Shown here piece by piece: positions 35,467-44,667 of a stretch of 64,000 nucleotides of DNA (positions within the stretch are counted from its first letter, which is position 1; each line of letters begins with the position of its first letter). Under the pieces are notes generated by a model. That model saw nothing but the letters and a program-made list of their open reading frames with translations. It was not told the origin of the DNA and did no database searches. Origin of the DNA: an uncultured Rhodospirillaceae bacterium (lineage in GTDB: Bacteria; Pseudomonadota; Alphaproteobacteria; Rhodospirillales; Casp-alpha2); the NCBI GenBank assembly GCA_913030825.1, contig CAJWCU010000016.1, forward strand, positions 23,692 to 87,691, in the 5' to 3' direction. A program made the position numbers and the translations under genes.

Positions 35467-36321
35467 TCAGCCCGCCTGTTCCAGTTCGACGTGCGCCGGC
35501 TTGCCCTGCACGCCCTTGTACAGAATGCCCTGACGCAGCTTCATGATCCGCGTGTATTCGGCGACGGCGGCCGCGTCCATATCGACCTCGACCGGTTTTT
35601 CATGAATGAAGTTGCCGTGGGTGTCCTCGCCACGCACCAACCAGGCGCAATCCTTGTCGGCGTTGATCTGCGAAACCTCGGGCCGGATGTAGCGCACGGC
35701 GAACCCGATGCGCCGGTCATCCGTGGTGTTCGGCGTCGAAGCATGAGCCATCATCACGTGATGCAGGGAAATCTCGCCGGGATTGAGCGGCATGTAGACG
35801 GCTTCATCTTCATTCACGTCGACCGCCAATTCCTGGCCCCGGGTCAGCAGGTTGTTCTTGTCCAGGGTGTCGCGGTGTTCCATCTGCGCCCATTTGTGGC
35901 TGCCGGGAACGACCTTCATGCAGCCGGATTCGACCGTCGCCGGCGACAGCGCGATCCAGGCGGTGACCACGTCCGGCTTGGACAGCCCCCAATAGGTCGC
36001 GTCCTGATGCCAGGAGACGAAGCCCGGATCCTGGGCGTCCTTGACGAACAGCGAGCAGCCCCAGGCCAGCAGGTTGGGGCCGAGCACATCCTCGACGGCG
36101 TCGAGAATCTTGGGGTGCGAAACGAGATCGCGGGCCCAGGTCTGCAGCAGGTATAGCTTCTGGCCGCGCGACAATTCGTACCAGCCGCCCTGGGCGGTCT
36201 CGTATTCCTCGAAACGCCGGCGATAGGAAAGCGCGTCTTCCGCGCTCATGACCGGAATGGGGGCGACGTATCCGTTCTTTTCGTAACCCGCGACCTGATC
36301 GTCCGTCAGAATTTTCGGCAT
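35467..36321 (-). CDS. Phytanoyl-CoA dioxygenase (PhyH)-family oxygenase
   Basis: 284 residues from the ATG at 36321, with GGAGG 5 bases upstream; a longer frame includes an unsupported N-terminus. Iron ligands are the His-x-Asp in SWHQDATYWGLS (about 120) and the distal His in VMMAHASTPNTT (about 190). DDRRIGFAVRYIRPE provides the Arg for 2-oxoglutarate. The N-terminus LTDDQVAGYEKNGYVAPIPV is typical of bacterial PhyH proteins. These hydroxylate diverse small molecules, and many are not fatty-acid enzymes. It lies 162 bases upstream of the CoA-transferase on the same strand, so it may belong to the same catabolic unit. Confidence 0.85.
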   Translation of the reverse strand: MPKILTDDQVAGYEKNGYVAPIPVMSAEDALSYRRRFEEYETAQGGWYELSRGQKLYLLQTWARDLVSHPKILDAVEDVLGPNLLAWGCSLFVKDAQDPGFVSWHQDATYWGLSKPDVVTAWIALSPATVESGCMKVVPGSHKWAQMEHRDTLDKNNLLTRGQELAVDVNEDEAVYMPLNPGEISLHHVMMAHASTPNTTDDRRIGFAVRYIRPEVSQINADKDCAWLVRGEDTHGNFIHEKPVEVDMDAAAVAEYTRIMKLRQGILYKGVQGKPAHVELEQAG

Positions 36322-36622
36322 GCTGTCCTCCATATGCGAAAAAGCGCCCGGTTCTCCCGGGTTCACTGATTGACCGATATTTTATGCCGGACGGAGCCTT
36401 GGGGCCAGCCCCCGCCGATTTCCCTATAAAAAGGCTCTAATCGGGCCTTGGGCGCAAGCGAGTTTTGTTTAAGCTGCTATCAAGGAAACCTCACGCTGGC
36501 CATTCCAGCATGAAGAAAAACTCACGGCCTCAACCGAACGCAGGTTGGCAGAGCGGCACGTCCCGCCCGGCCCCGGGCCCCGCCGTTGAAACGGGGCCCC
36601 TGTCCGAAATTCGAGGGTCTAC
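36322..36622. other. Spacer with GC-rich hairpin downstream of the RTX gene
   Basis: 301 bases between the stop of the RTX gene and the start of the PhyH gene. An 8-bp stem GGGCCCCG/CGGGGCCC (36575-36599) follows the RTX stop by about 25 bases. It has no T-tract on the minus strand, so termination is uncertain. The rest must carry the PhyH promoter; no hexamers stand out. Confidence 0.5.
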
Positions 36623-39600
36623 TTAGGTGACGTTGAAGTCGCTGTCGTCGAGCGCCGCACCATCCGTGTCGGTGAGCTCGATCTCCATGTCCGTCTGGGC
36701 ATCGCCGTCGGCGTCGATCTCCAAAATCTTGGTCTGGTCGTTGAACCGCGCCTGGGTGTTTCCGGCACCGTCGAAGGCATTGGTTTCGTCGCCCAGGAAG
36801 GCGAAGGTGCCGGTCACGAATTCGGAGAAGTCGAGAGTGTCGACGGCGCTGGACGACGTACCGGCGTCGAAGTCTTCGATCACGTCGCGCATCGCCGCCC
36901 CGGTGGCCGATTCCTCGGCCGACCGGTAGATGAAGACGTCGTTGCCGTCGCCGCCGATCAGGTAATCCTGACCCAGGCCGCCGATGATGGTGTCGTCGTC
37001 GTCGCCCGTTTCGACGATGTCGTCGCCGTCGCCGGCATCAATCACGTTGTCGCCGCCGTAGGCCCAGATGTCGTCGTTGCCGCCGCCGCCGAACACGATG
37101 GAGCCGCCGTCGTCCAGGGTGACGAAATCGTCGCCGTCGCCGGCGTCGACATAGTTCTCGCCCCAGCCGGCCTCGATATCGTCGTCACCGGCACCGCCGT
37201 AAAGCTCGTTGTCGCCGTCACCGGCATAGATGATGTCGTGGCCGTTGCCACCGTCGATGAGGTTGTCGCCGTCGCCGACGTCCAGGTCATCGTCGCCGTC
37301 GCCGCCGTAGATCACGTTGTCGCCGTCGTCGAAGATGACCAAATCGTCCCCGGCGCCGCCGTAGATCGTGTTGTCGCCGTCAAGGCCGTCGATGATGTCG
37401 TCGCCGTCGCCGCCGTCGATCACGTTGTCGCCGTTGGAGACCAGGATTTCGTCGTCGCCGTCGCCGCTGTCGATCTCATTGTCGCCGTCGCCCAGGTCGA
37501 TCACATCGTTGCCCAGCCCCGCGAAGACACGGTTGTCGCCGTCGCCGCCGACGATATCGTCGTCGCCCGCACCGCCGGTGATTTCATTGTCGCCGTCGAA
37601 GAATTCGATTTCGTCGTCGCCGTCGCCGCCGTCCACGATGTTGTCGCCGTCGCCCAGCAGGATCGTGTCGTTGCCGAGACCGCCCAACGCCGTGTTATCG
37701 CCGTCCAGGCCGCGCAGGATGTCGTCGCCGTCGTCGCCGTCCAGGAGATTGTCCCCGGCGCCGCCGATCAGGTCGTCGTCGCCCAAACCGCCATAGATGC
37801 TGTCGTGGCCGGTACCGCCGATCAGGGTGTCGTTTCCGCCGAGACCGTGGATTTCGTCATGCCCGGCAAGACCGTCGATCACATCGTCGCCGGACGAGCC
37901 GATCAGCAGATCATTGCCCGAGGTCGCCGTGTCCGGCACGTCTTCGACCGTCACCACGAAGGTTTCCGTATAGGTCAGGCCGCCCGCATCGGTCGCCGTG
38001 ACGTCCACGGAAACCGACGGCGTCGCCTCGAAGTCAAGCGCCACGCCATCCTTCAGCTTCAACTGTCCGCCGACGACCTCGAAACGATTGTCGCTGACCG
38101 CCAGGGTATGGGTATCGCCGGCGTCCGGGTCGGTAACGGTCAGGTCGCCGACGACCCAACCGGTTTCGTTTTCCGGGACCGGGTCTGCGTCGAGGGCGAT
38201 ATCCGTCGGCGCCGCATTGCCCGAGGGCAGCGTCAGGACGAAAGCCGCGGCGACCGACGCGCTGGCGCTATTGGACTGTTCCGTCGCCGTCGCCGTGACG
38301 GTCACGTCGATGTCGCCCTGCGCACCCGAAGGCAGGGTGGCGGTCAGGCCCGCCAGATCGCCGGCGGTCAGGCTGAAGGAGCCGTCCGTATTCGCCGTTC
38401 CGGCTGAAAGCAACGTGCCCGCGGGCAGACCGGAGACGGTCAGGCCGAGAATTTCCGAGCCGTCCGTATCGGTCAGCGCCGAGGCGATGTCGAGGGTGAC
38501 CGGCTGACCGGCCTGTCCTGTCACGTCCTGAACGGTCAGCGTCGGCTGGTCGGCGACGGCGTCGATTTCGAAAGTGACTGTCGCCGTCGATTGCGCACCG
38601 GCGACGTCGACCGCCGTGTAGGTGAAGCTCGCCGCACCCGAGTAGTCGGCCGCCGGGGTGAACACCACGTCGCCGTTGCCGTCGAGGGCGACCGTGCCGC
38701 CGACCGGGTCGCCGACCGCGCCGATGGTCAGCACGTCATTGACGTCCGCGTCCGTATCGTTCGCCAAAAGATCCGCCGCCGGAATCGTCAGAGGCGTATC
38801 TTCCAGGGCATTGCCGACCACGTCGGCCGCCGCCACGGGGCCGTCGTTGGTGCCGGTGACGGTGATCGTCACCAGGCCTTCGTCAACGTCGCCGTCGGCG
38901 TCGGTCACCCGATAGGTGAAGGTCTCGACCGCCGTTTCGCCGTCGCCCAGGCCATCGAAGGCGTTGCCCGGATCGTAGGTGAAAGTGCCGTCGGGATTGA
39001 AGGTCAGCGCACCTTGGGCCGGGCCGGAGACCAGGTCCACGGCGGCCACCAGATCAGGCGCCAGGTCGTTGTCCAGGACCGATCCGGAGACCGCCGCGTG
39101 CTCGCCCGTCGTCGTATAGCTGTCGTCCGTCGCCGTGACGGCGTCGTCGATCGTGTCCATGACCTGACCGTCGACGATCAGGTTCAGTTCCTCGATGCCC
39201 TTGACCGTCAGATCGAAGGCCTGGAATTCAAAGGTGTCGTTGCCTGTGTTCGTGCCGGGACCGCACCACCAGTTCTGGCCCCACCACCAGCCGCCATGAC
39301 CATGGCCATGCCCGCCGCCCGAACCGCTGTCGTCCAGAGAAGCCACGAAATCGGCGATGTCCTGCTGTACGGCGGCGCTGAACCAATCGTCCTGCGTCAT
39401 TTCCAGCGTCAGGGTATCGTCGCCTTTGCCGCCGTCGTATTCGTCGCGGCTGCCGCTGTTGAGGGACACATCGTAGATCAGCGTGTCGTCGCCCTTGCCG
39501 CCGTCGACTTCGTCGTTGCCGGCGCCGCCCTGGAGCACGTCGTCGCCGTCGTCGCCGTAAATCTCGTCGTTGCCGGCGCCGCCGTCGATCGTGTCATCGC

Positions 39601-40105
39601 CGTCGTTGCCGTGAATATGGTCGCGTCCGGCGCCGCCGTCGGCAACGTCGTCGCCGCTGCCGGCATGGATCAGGTCGTTGCCGTCGCCGCCCGACAGGGT
39701 GTCGTCGCCGGATTCGCCGTCCAGATGGTCGTTGCCGTCGCCGCCGTCGATCACATCGTCGCCGCGCCCGCCGTCCAGGTGGTCGCGTCCGGCGCCGCCG
39801 GAAATGGTGTCGTCGCCGTCACCACCGTCGGCGTAATCGTCGCCCTGGCCGCCGTCGATGACATCATCGCCGTCTTCGCCATACAGCTTGTCGTCGCCTT
39901 TGCCACCATCGATCGCATCGTCGCCGCGGCCGCCGTATATTTTATCGTCGCCCTTGCCACCGTCGATGGTGTCGTCGCCGTTCTTGCCGTAGATCCTGTC
40001 GTTACCATTGGTGCCGTTGATGACGTCGTCACCATTGGTGCCTTTGATTTTGTCGTTGTGAGAAAGCTGGGAGAGCCAGCCAAACAGGAAATTAAAAAGC
40101 CACAT
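36623..40105 (-). CDS. RTX-type calcium-binding repeat protein, type I secretion substrate
   Basis: 1160 residues, strongly acidic, without an N-terminal signal peptide, as expected for type I secretion. Order: a short hydrophobic start (MWLFNFLFGWLSQL); a first block of GGxGxDxxx nonapeptides (about 20-210); a His/Gly/Trp-rich linker (about 258-280) with two Cys nearby; VCBS/Ig-like and cadherin-like beta domains (about 312-725) with TYRVTDADGDVDEG and DPDAGDTHTLAVSDN; a second, longer RTX block (about 727-1048); and a C-terminal region ending in acidic-hydrophobic sequence (DTDGAALDDSDFNVT) that probably holds the secretion signal. RTX repeats fold on binding calcium outside the cell. No enzyme domain is visible, so an adhesin or surface-layer role is likely. 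The secretion ABC exporter is not in the window. Confidence 0.88.
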   Translation of the reverse strand: MWLFNFLFGWLSQLSHNDKIKGTNGDDVINGTNGNDRIYGKNGDDTIDGGKGDDKIYGGRGDDAIDGGKGDDKLYGEDGDDVIDGGQGDDYADGGDGDDTISGGAGRDHLDGGRGDDVIDGGDGNDHLDGESGDDTLSGGDGNDLIHAGSGDDVADGGAGRDHIHGNDGDDTIDGGAGNDEIYGDDGDDVLQGGAGNDEVDGGKGDDTLIYDVSLNSGSRDEYDGGKGDDTLTLEMTQDDWFSAAVQQDIADFVASLDDSGSGGGHGHGHGGWWWGQNWWCGPGTNTGNDTFEFQAFDLTVKGIEELNLIVDGQVMDTIDDAVTATDDSYTTTGEHAAVSGSVLDNDLAPDLVAAVDLVSGPAQGALTFNPDGTFTYDPGNAFDGLGDGETAVETFTYRVTDADGDVDEGLVTITVTGTNDGPVAAADVVGNALEDTPLTIPAADLLANDTDADVNDVLTIGAVGDPVGGTVALDGNGDVVFTPAADYSGAASFTYTAVDVAGAQSTATVTFEIDAVADQPTLTVQDVTGQAGQPVTLDIASALTDTDGSEILGLTVSGLPAGTLLSAGTANTDGSFSLTAGDLAGLTATLPSGAQGDIDVTVTATATEQSNSASASVAAAFVLTLPSGNAAPTDIALDADPVPENETGWVVGDLTVTDPDAGDTHTLAVSDNRFEVVGGQLKLKDGVALDFEATPSVSVDVTATDAGGLTYTETFVVTVEDVPDTATSGNDLLIGSSGDDVIDGLAGHDEIHGLGGNDTLIGGTGHDSIYGGLGDDDLIGGAGDNLLDGDDGDDILRGLDGDNTALGGLGNDTILLGDGDNIVDGGDGDDEIEFFDGDNEITGGAGDDDIVGGDGDNRVFAGLGNDVIDLGDGDNEIDSGDGDDEILVSNGDNVIDGGDGDDIIDGLDGDNTIYGGAGDDLVIFDDGDNVIYGGDGDDDLDVGDGDNLIDGGNGHDIIYAGDGDNELYGGAGDDDIEAGWGENYVDAGDGDDFVTLDDGGSIVFGGGGNDDIWAYGGDNVIDAGDGDDIVETGDDDDTIIGGLGQDYLIGGDGNDVFIYRSAEESATGAAMRDVIEDFDAGTSSSAVDTLDFSEFVTGTFAFLGDETNAFDGAGNTQARFNDQTKILEIDADGDAQTDMEIELTDTDGAALDDSDFNVT

Positions 40106-40305
40106 GCGATCTGTCCTTGGGCGGCGCCGTCAATAAGGCGGCATACGTCATCGGCCCGCCGAAGCACCAACCGTAACCCAGGATCGGGCCAGCCGGAATT
40201 CGGTGGGGTTTTTCCTCAAGGCGCCCGGGAGCGCGCAGCACATGACGTTTCTTGCCTTTGTTGTCCGGCAACCTATCAGCCGTTCCTGACAACAGGTTGA
40301 CGTAC

Positions 40306-40350
40306 ATCAAAAAAACCGAAAAGGCCCTCGGACGGGGATCCGAGGGCCTT
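40306..40350 (-). terminator. Strong intrinsic terminator for the 35-residue peptide gene
   Basis: A 12-bp perfect stem AAGGCCCTCGGA (40321-40332) with TCCGAGGGCCTT (40339-40350) and a 6-base loop is followed on the minus strand by TTTTCGGTTTTTTTG. It lies about 110 bases after the stop of the small gene at 40463 and about 215 bases before the RTX start. The rest of 40106-40462 shows no gene; it should hold the RTX promoter. Confidence 0.88.
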
Positions 40351-40462
40351 TGGGGAGTGGTGGAAGTGGGCGAGACCCGGCGGCTGGGGAAGATGGGGGA
40401 GTTGGGGAGTGACCGCCGGGCCTCTCTGCGGGGTATTAGGGCAAACGAAGTGAGGGAAGAGC

Positions 40463-40570
40463 TTACCCGAAAGCAGCAGAGGCAATGACGGCGGTCGCCA
40501 CCATGAAACCGAGGACAAGCCCCGTCACGGCGAGTGATGTCGCTTTTAAGGAAGATTGGTTGCACTGCAT
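40463..40570 (-). CDS. 35-residue single-span membrane peptide
   Basis: The ATG at 40570 is preceded by AGGAGGTGAC, a near-perfect Shine-Dalgarno sequence 8 bases away, and the frame ends with TAA at 40463. The product starts MQCNQSSLKA and continues as one hydrophobic helix (about residues 11-34, with SLAVTGLVLGFMVATAVIAS), so it should insert in the inner membrane. It has its own strong terminator about 110 bases downstream and is divergent from adhC. I do not recognise a family. Support is the ribosome binding site, the terminator and the coherent membrane helix. It is too short for codon statistics, and a leader-peptide role cannot be excluded. Confidence 0.62.
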   Translation of the reverse strand: MQCNQSSLKATSLAVTGLVLGFMVATAVIASAAFG

Positions 40571-40631
40571 TGTAGTCACCTCCTGCGTGAGGCTTGCAGG
40601 CCCGGCAACTTCTCTTGCCATGGCCTCCTGC

Positions 40632-40711
40632 ACTTAAAGTTAAGTCGTCCCAAGGACCACCCTAGGGGGGAGTCATTAACGATTTCTGAATCAAACTTAA
40701 TTTTCTTTAAG
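40632..40711. promoter_or_regulatory. Paired CTTAA/TTAAG dyads in the divergent small-gene/adhC spacer
   Basis: Two dyads use the same half-site: ACTTAAAGTTAAGT (40632-40645) and CTTAATTTTCTTTAAG (40696-40711). They lie in the AT-rich 216-base region between the small peptide gene (start 40570) and adhC (start 40787). They may bind one regulator of both genes. Confidence 0.4.
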
Positions 40712-40786
40712 GACGAAAACCGCATAGTCTGTCGCCCGATTGAATGACAAAAACCGTCAAGAAACCAAGCGACAGGGAGAATTTTG

Positions 40787-41892
<1,106 letters not shown>

Positions 41893-41896
<4 letters not shown>

Positions 41897-42651
41897 CGAC
41901 GCACTGTCTTGAACGGATCCGCCCGCCCGGCAACCGGCGGGCGGCTCTTTTCCTGGCGGCCGCGCTGGCCGCCTTGGCCGGTCTCGCCCTGCCCGCCCCC
42001 GGCCAGGCCGCCGACGGCGCGGCAGCGACAGGCGACGCCACGAAAACCGCCGCCGAAACGACCGCGCCGGCCGACACAGCCCCCCCTGCCGCCCCGGCGC
42101 CCGACAAGACCACGCAGAACGGACCGAAAGAATTGGCCTACGGCCTGCGGTTTCTCAAGGAACGCATGTATCCCCGCGCCATCGCCCATCTGACGGCGGC
42201 GATTCGGACGCGGTCGCTGGAACCCAAATTGCTGTCCGACGCCCATTACTTCCGGGGCCGCGCCCTGACCCGGACACAACGCCCGGGACTGGCGCTGGAC
42301 GATTTCACCCGCGCGGTCACCTATTGGCCGGAAAACGTCAAGGCGCTGCGCGTGCGCTGCCGTCAACTGACCCTGATGAAGAAATTCGACAAGGCGCAAG
42401 AGGACTGCGACCAGGCGGTCCTGCTGGCACCGGAAGATTGGCGGGGCTGGTTCACGCGCGGCCTTCTGCGCAAGGAGACGAAGCAACGCGACCTCGCGGA
42501 AACCGATTTCTCGGCCGCTCAGATGCGCATGCCCGACGGTATGGAAACATTTCCCGCCGTCGCCCGCCAATTGCGCGAATTCGACCTTCTGGAAGACCCC
42601 GACGCCTGGCGAAACGACCCCAATGCCCAGCCACAGTGGACCGAGGACTGA
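41893..42651 (+). CDS. Exported TPR protein in the formaldehyde cluster
   Basis: 252 residues. The TTG start overlaps the adhC stop (TTGA), suggesting translational coupling; a later start would remove the signal peptide. That signal (about residues 14-38) ends Gly-Gln-Ala-Ala-Asp, followed by an Ala/Pro/Thr-rich linker (about 40-75). At least three TPR units follow (about 80-215), with [38 protein letters not shown] and [20 protein letters not shown]. It is therefore a periplasmic scaffold protein. Why it is inserted between the two formaldehyde-oxidation genes is unknown; no enzymatic role is evident. Confidence 0.78.
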
Positions 42652-42770
42652 TCGTTCGCCCGGCACCGCAATCGCCCGCTTTCCTTCCCCCGCCCAATCC
42701 GCTAAACCGGGCCCCGCCCGATCGTTTCACGATCCCTTCTCCGAAGACTCCAGGAGCCGACGACACGACC

Positions 42771-43238
42771 ATGGACGCACTCTATTTCGAGGACTTCACC
42801 CCCGGCCGCAGGTTTAAGACCCGCGGCATGACCCTGACCGAGGCCCAGATCATGGACTTCGCCTGGCAGTGGGATCCGCAACCGTTCCATGTCGATGCCG
42901 AAGCCGCCGCCGCCAGCCCCTTCGGCGGCATCATCGGATCGGGCTTTCAAACCCTGCTGGTCGCCTTTCGCCTGTGGTTCCAGGAAAACATCATGAACGA
43001 AGCCTCCATGGGCTCGCCGGGCCTGGACGAAGTCCGTTGGCTCAAACCGGTGCGCCCGGGCGACACCCTGCATGTCGAGGCCGAGGTCATGGAATCCCGG
43101 GCCTCCGATTCCAAGCCCGACCGCGGCTATTCGAAGATCAAATACGCCGTGGTCAATCAGCAGGGCGAAACGGTCATGACCTTCCTCGCCAATCACATCT
43201 TTGCCCGCCATCCGGCCGGCGACGACCGGCGGATTTAA
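42771..43238 (+). CDS. MaoC-like hot-dog-fold dehydratase
   Basis: 155 residues from the ATG at 42771; the longer upstream frame overlaps the TPR gene and is Arg-rich junk. The MaoC/R-hydratase pattern is DFAWQWDPQPFHVDAEAA (active-site Asp and His) followed by PFGGIIGSGFQTLLVAFR. Then come GLDEVRWLKPVRPGDTLHVE and the closing MTFLANHIFARH. Such proteins hydrate or dehydrate acyl-CoA thioesters. The closest functional partner is unclear; it sits 77 bases before the S-formylglutathione hydrolase gene and 119 after the TPR gene, and may be cotranscribed with both. Confidence 0.88.
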   Translation: MDALYFEDFTPGRRFKTRGMTLTEAQIMDFAWQWDPQPFHVDAEAAAASPFGGIIGSGFQTLLVAFRLWFQENIMNEASMGSPGLDEVRWLKPVRPGDTLHVEAEVMESRASDSKPDRGYSKIKYAVVNQQGETVMTFLANHIFARHPAGDDRRI

Positions 43239-43315
43239 CCCGGCCCCATCCGACGGGAAAAATCGCCAGCAAGCGACAATTGAACTTTCCTGCTTGAGAC
43301 GCCATCATCCGACCC

Positions 43316-44170
43316 ATGGAAAAAATATCCGAGAACAAATCCTTCGGCGGCCTGCAAACGGTCTGGGAACATCAATCCGACATCTGCAGCTGCCCCATGC
43401 GGTTCGCGGTCTATACCCCGCCGGCCCTGGCCGACGGTTCCGCCGACAAGCCGGTGCCGGTCCTGTGGTGGCTGTCCGGCCTGACCTGCACGGAAGAGAA
43501 TTTCACCGTCAAATCCGGGTTCCAGCGGTACGCCGCCGAACACGGCCTGATGGTCGTGGCCCCCGACACCAGCCCGCGCGGCACGGACCTGCCGGGCGAA
43601 CACGACGCCTACGATTTCGGCTCGGGTGCCGGGTTCTATGTCAACGCGACGCAGGATCCCTGGCGCGAAAATTACAACATGTACAGCTACGTGACCGAGG
43701 AACTGCCCGACGTCGTGTTCAACGGCATCGGCGGGTGCGACCGCGAACGACAGGGCATCTTCGGCCATTCCATGGGCGGGCACGGGGCGCTGGTCATCGC
43801 GCTGCGCGAACGCCGGGTCTTCAAATCGCTGAGCGCCTTCGCCCCGATCGTCGCGCCGTCCGGCGTGCCCTGGGGGGAAAAGGCGTTTTCCGGGTATCTC
43901 GGCGACAACGTCGACCTGTGGAAGGAATTCGACGCCACGGAACTGGTCAAATCGGGCCATTATTTCGCCGGCGACATCCTGATCGATCAGGGCACCGCCG
44001 ACCAATTCCTGGACGAACAGTTGAAACCGCATCTGTTCGAGGCCGCCTGCAAGGAAGTCGATCAGCTCTGCACCGTCCGCATGCAGGACGGCTACGATCA
44101 TTCCTATTTCTTCATCGCCAGCTTCATGGCCGACCATATGGCCCACCACGCCAAGGCGCTGAACGGCTGA
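43316..44170 (+). CDS. fghA: S-formylglutathione hydrolase
   Basis: 284 residues, usual length (family also called FrmB/esterase D). It cleaves S-formylglutathione to formate and glutathione, completing the pathway begun by adhC. Alpha/beta-hydrolase fold: oxyanion-hole segment LWWLSGLTCTEENF, nucleophile Ser in FGHSMGGHGALVIAL, an Asp within GDILIDQGTADQFLDEQ, and the His in DGYDHSYFFIASF. PDTSPRGTDLPGE is a further family signature. Cytosolic. It ends the cluster. Downstream, the nearest hairpin (44223-44244) is better oriented for the opposite strand. Confidence 0.95.
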   Translation: MEKISENKSFGGLQTVWEHQSDICSCPMRFAVYTPPALADGSADKPVPVLWWLSGLTCTEENFTVKSGFQRYAAEHGLMVVAPDTSPRGTDLPGEHDAYDFGSGAGFYVNATQDPWRENYNMYSYVTEELPDVVFNGIGGCDRERQGIFGHSMGGHGALVIALRERRVFKSLSAFAPIVAPSGVPWGEKAFSGYLGDNVDLWKEFDATELVKSGHYFAGDILIDQGTADQFLDEQLKPHLFEAACKEVDQLCTVRMQDGYDHSYFFIASFMADHMAHHAKALNG

Positions 44171-44214
44171 GCACGCCGAGTGCCCGCGCCTTTCCGAAAA
44201 TAGTCCGAATTACA

Positions 44215-44262
44215 AAGAAGAAGGCCGGTCCAACCGGACCGGCCCGAGTTCAGGGAGGAGGG
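44215..44262 (-). terminator. Intrinsic terminator with conserved element, copy C
   Basis: A 9-bp perfect stem GGCCGGTCC/GGACCGGCC (44223-44244) is followed on the minus strand by TTCTTCTTTG and preceded by CTCCTCCCTGAACTCGG, as in copies A and B. It lies about 270 bases beyond tRNA-Gly on that strand. The remainder of 44171-44529 (359 bases) holds no gene that I can support; a small RNA ending at this hairpin is possible. Confidence 0.68.
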
Positions 44263-44529
44263 AAGCCGTGGGCCGGGCGCCTTGGCCCGACCGTGAGGCT
44301 GTGGTCGTCTTGCGGACGGCACGGAATTGAATTCCGGCGCCTAAGCTGTTGTCCCAGCAGCTAAATCCGCAGACGCCACACGTAAAAGCTACCATCCCCA
44401 CAACCAAAAACAAGATGACCAAAAGTCATATAACCGTAGGTAATAGGTCCCGGTTATGCAGCTACGGGAGGTGTCCGCGGCAAACCGCGGGTTTGCGGGC
44501 CGTTCGGTGATCTGGGAAATGTCGAAAGG

Positions 44530-44603
44530 TGGAGCGGGTAGCGGGAATCGAACCCGCACGTCCAGCTTGGGAAGCTGGCAGGCTACCACTACATCATACC
44601 CGC
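44530..44603 (-). tRNA. tRNA-Gly (anticodon CCC)
   Basis: On the minus strand, acceptor GCGGGTA (ending at 44603) pairs with TACCCGC. The discriminator is T (44533) and CCA is encoded at 44530-44532. The anticodon stem CCAGC/GCTGG encloses TTCCCAA, anticodon CCC at 44569-44571. The T arm is GCGGG-TTCGATT-CCCGC. It lies 64 bases after the stop of the giant tectonin gene on the same strand. Confidence 0.97.
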
Positions 44604-44667
44604 GGCGCCCGGACTATCTAAGTCATCGCCCGCCCGCGCGCAAGTCGCGGAATACGTCGCAGCGCCG

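Noticed and set aside
36960..40060. Regular short DNA repeats resembling a CRISPR or satellite array
   Set aside because: They are in-frame codons for RTX nonapeptides with degenerate units and no constant repeat/spacer structure.
40590..40625. Sigma-54-like TGGCA...TTGC sequence upstream of the 35-residue peptide gene
   Set aside because: Spacing between GG and GC is 11 instead of the required 10, so it does not meet the consensus; the bases also form a small hairpin.
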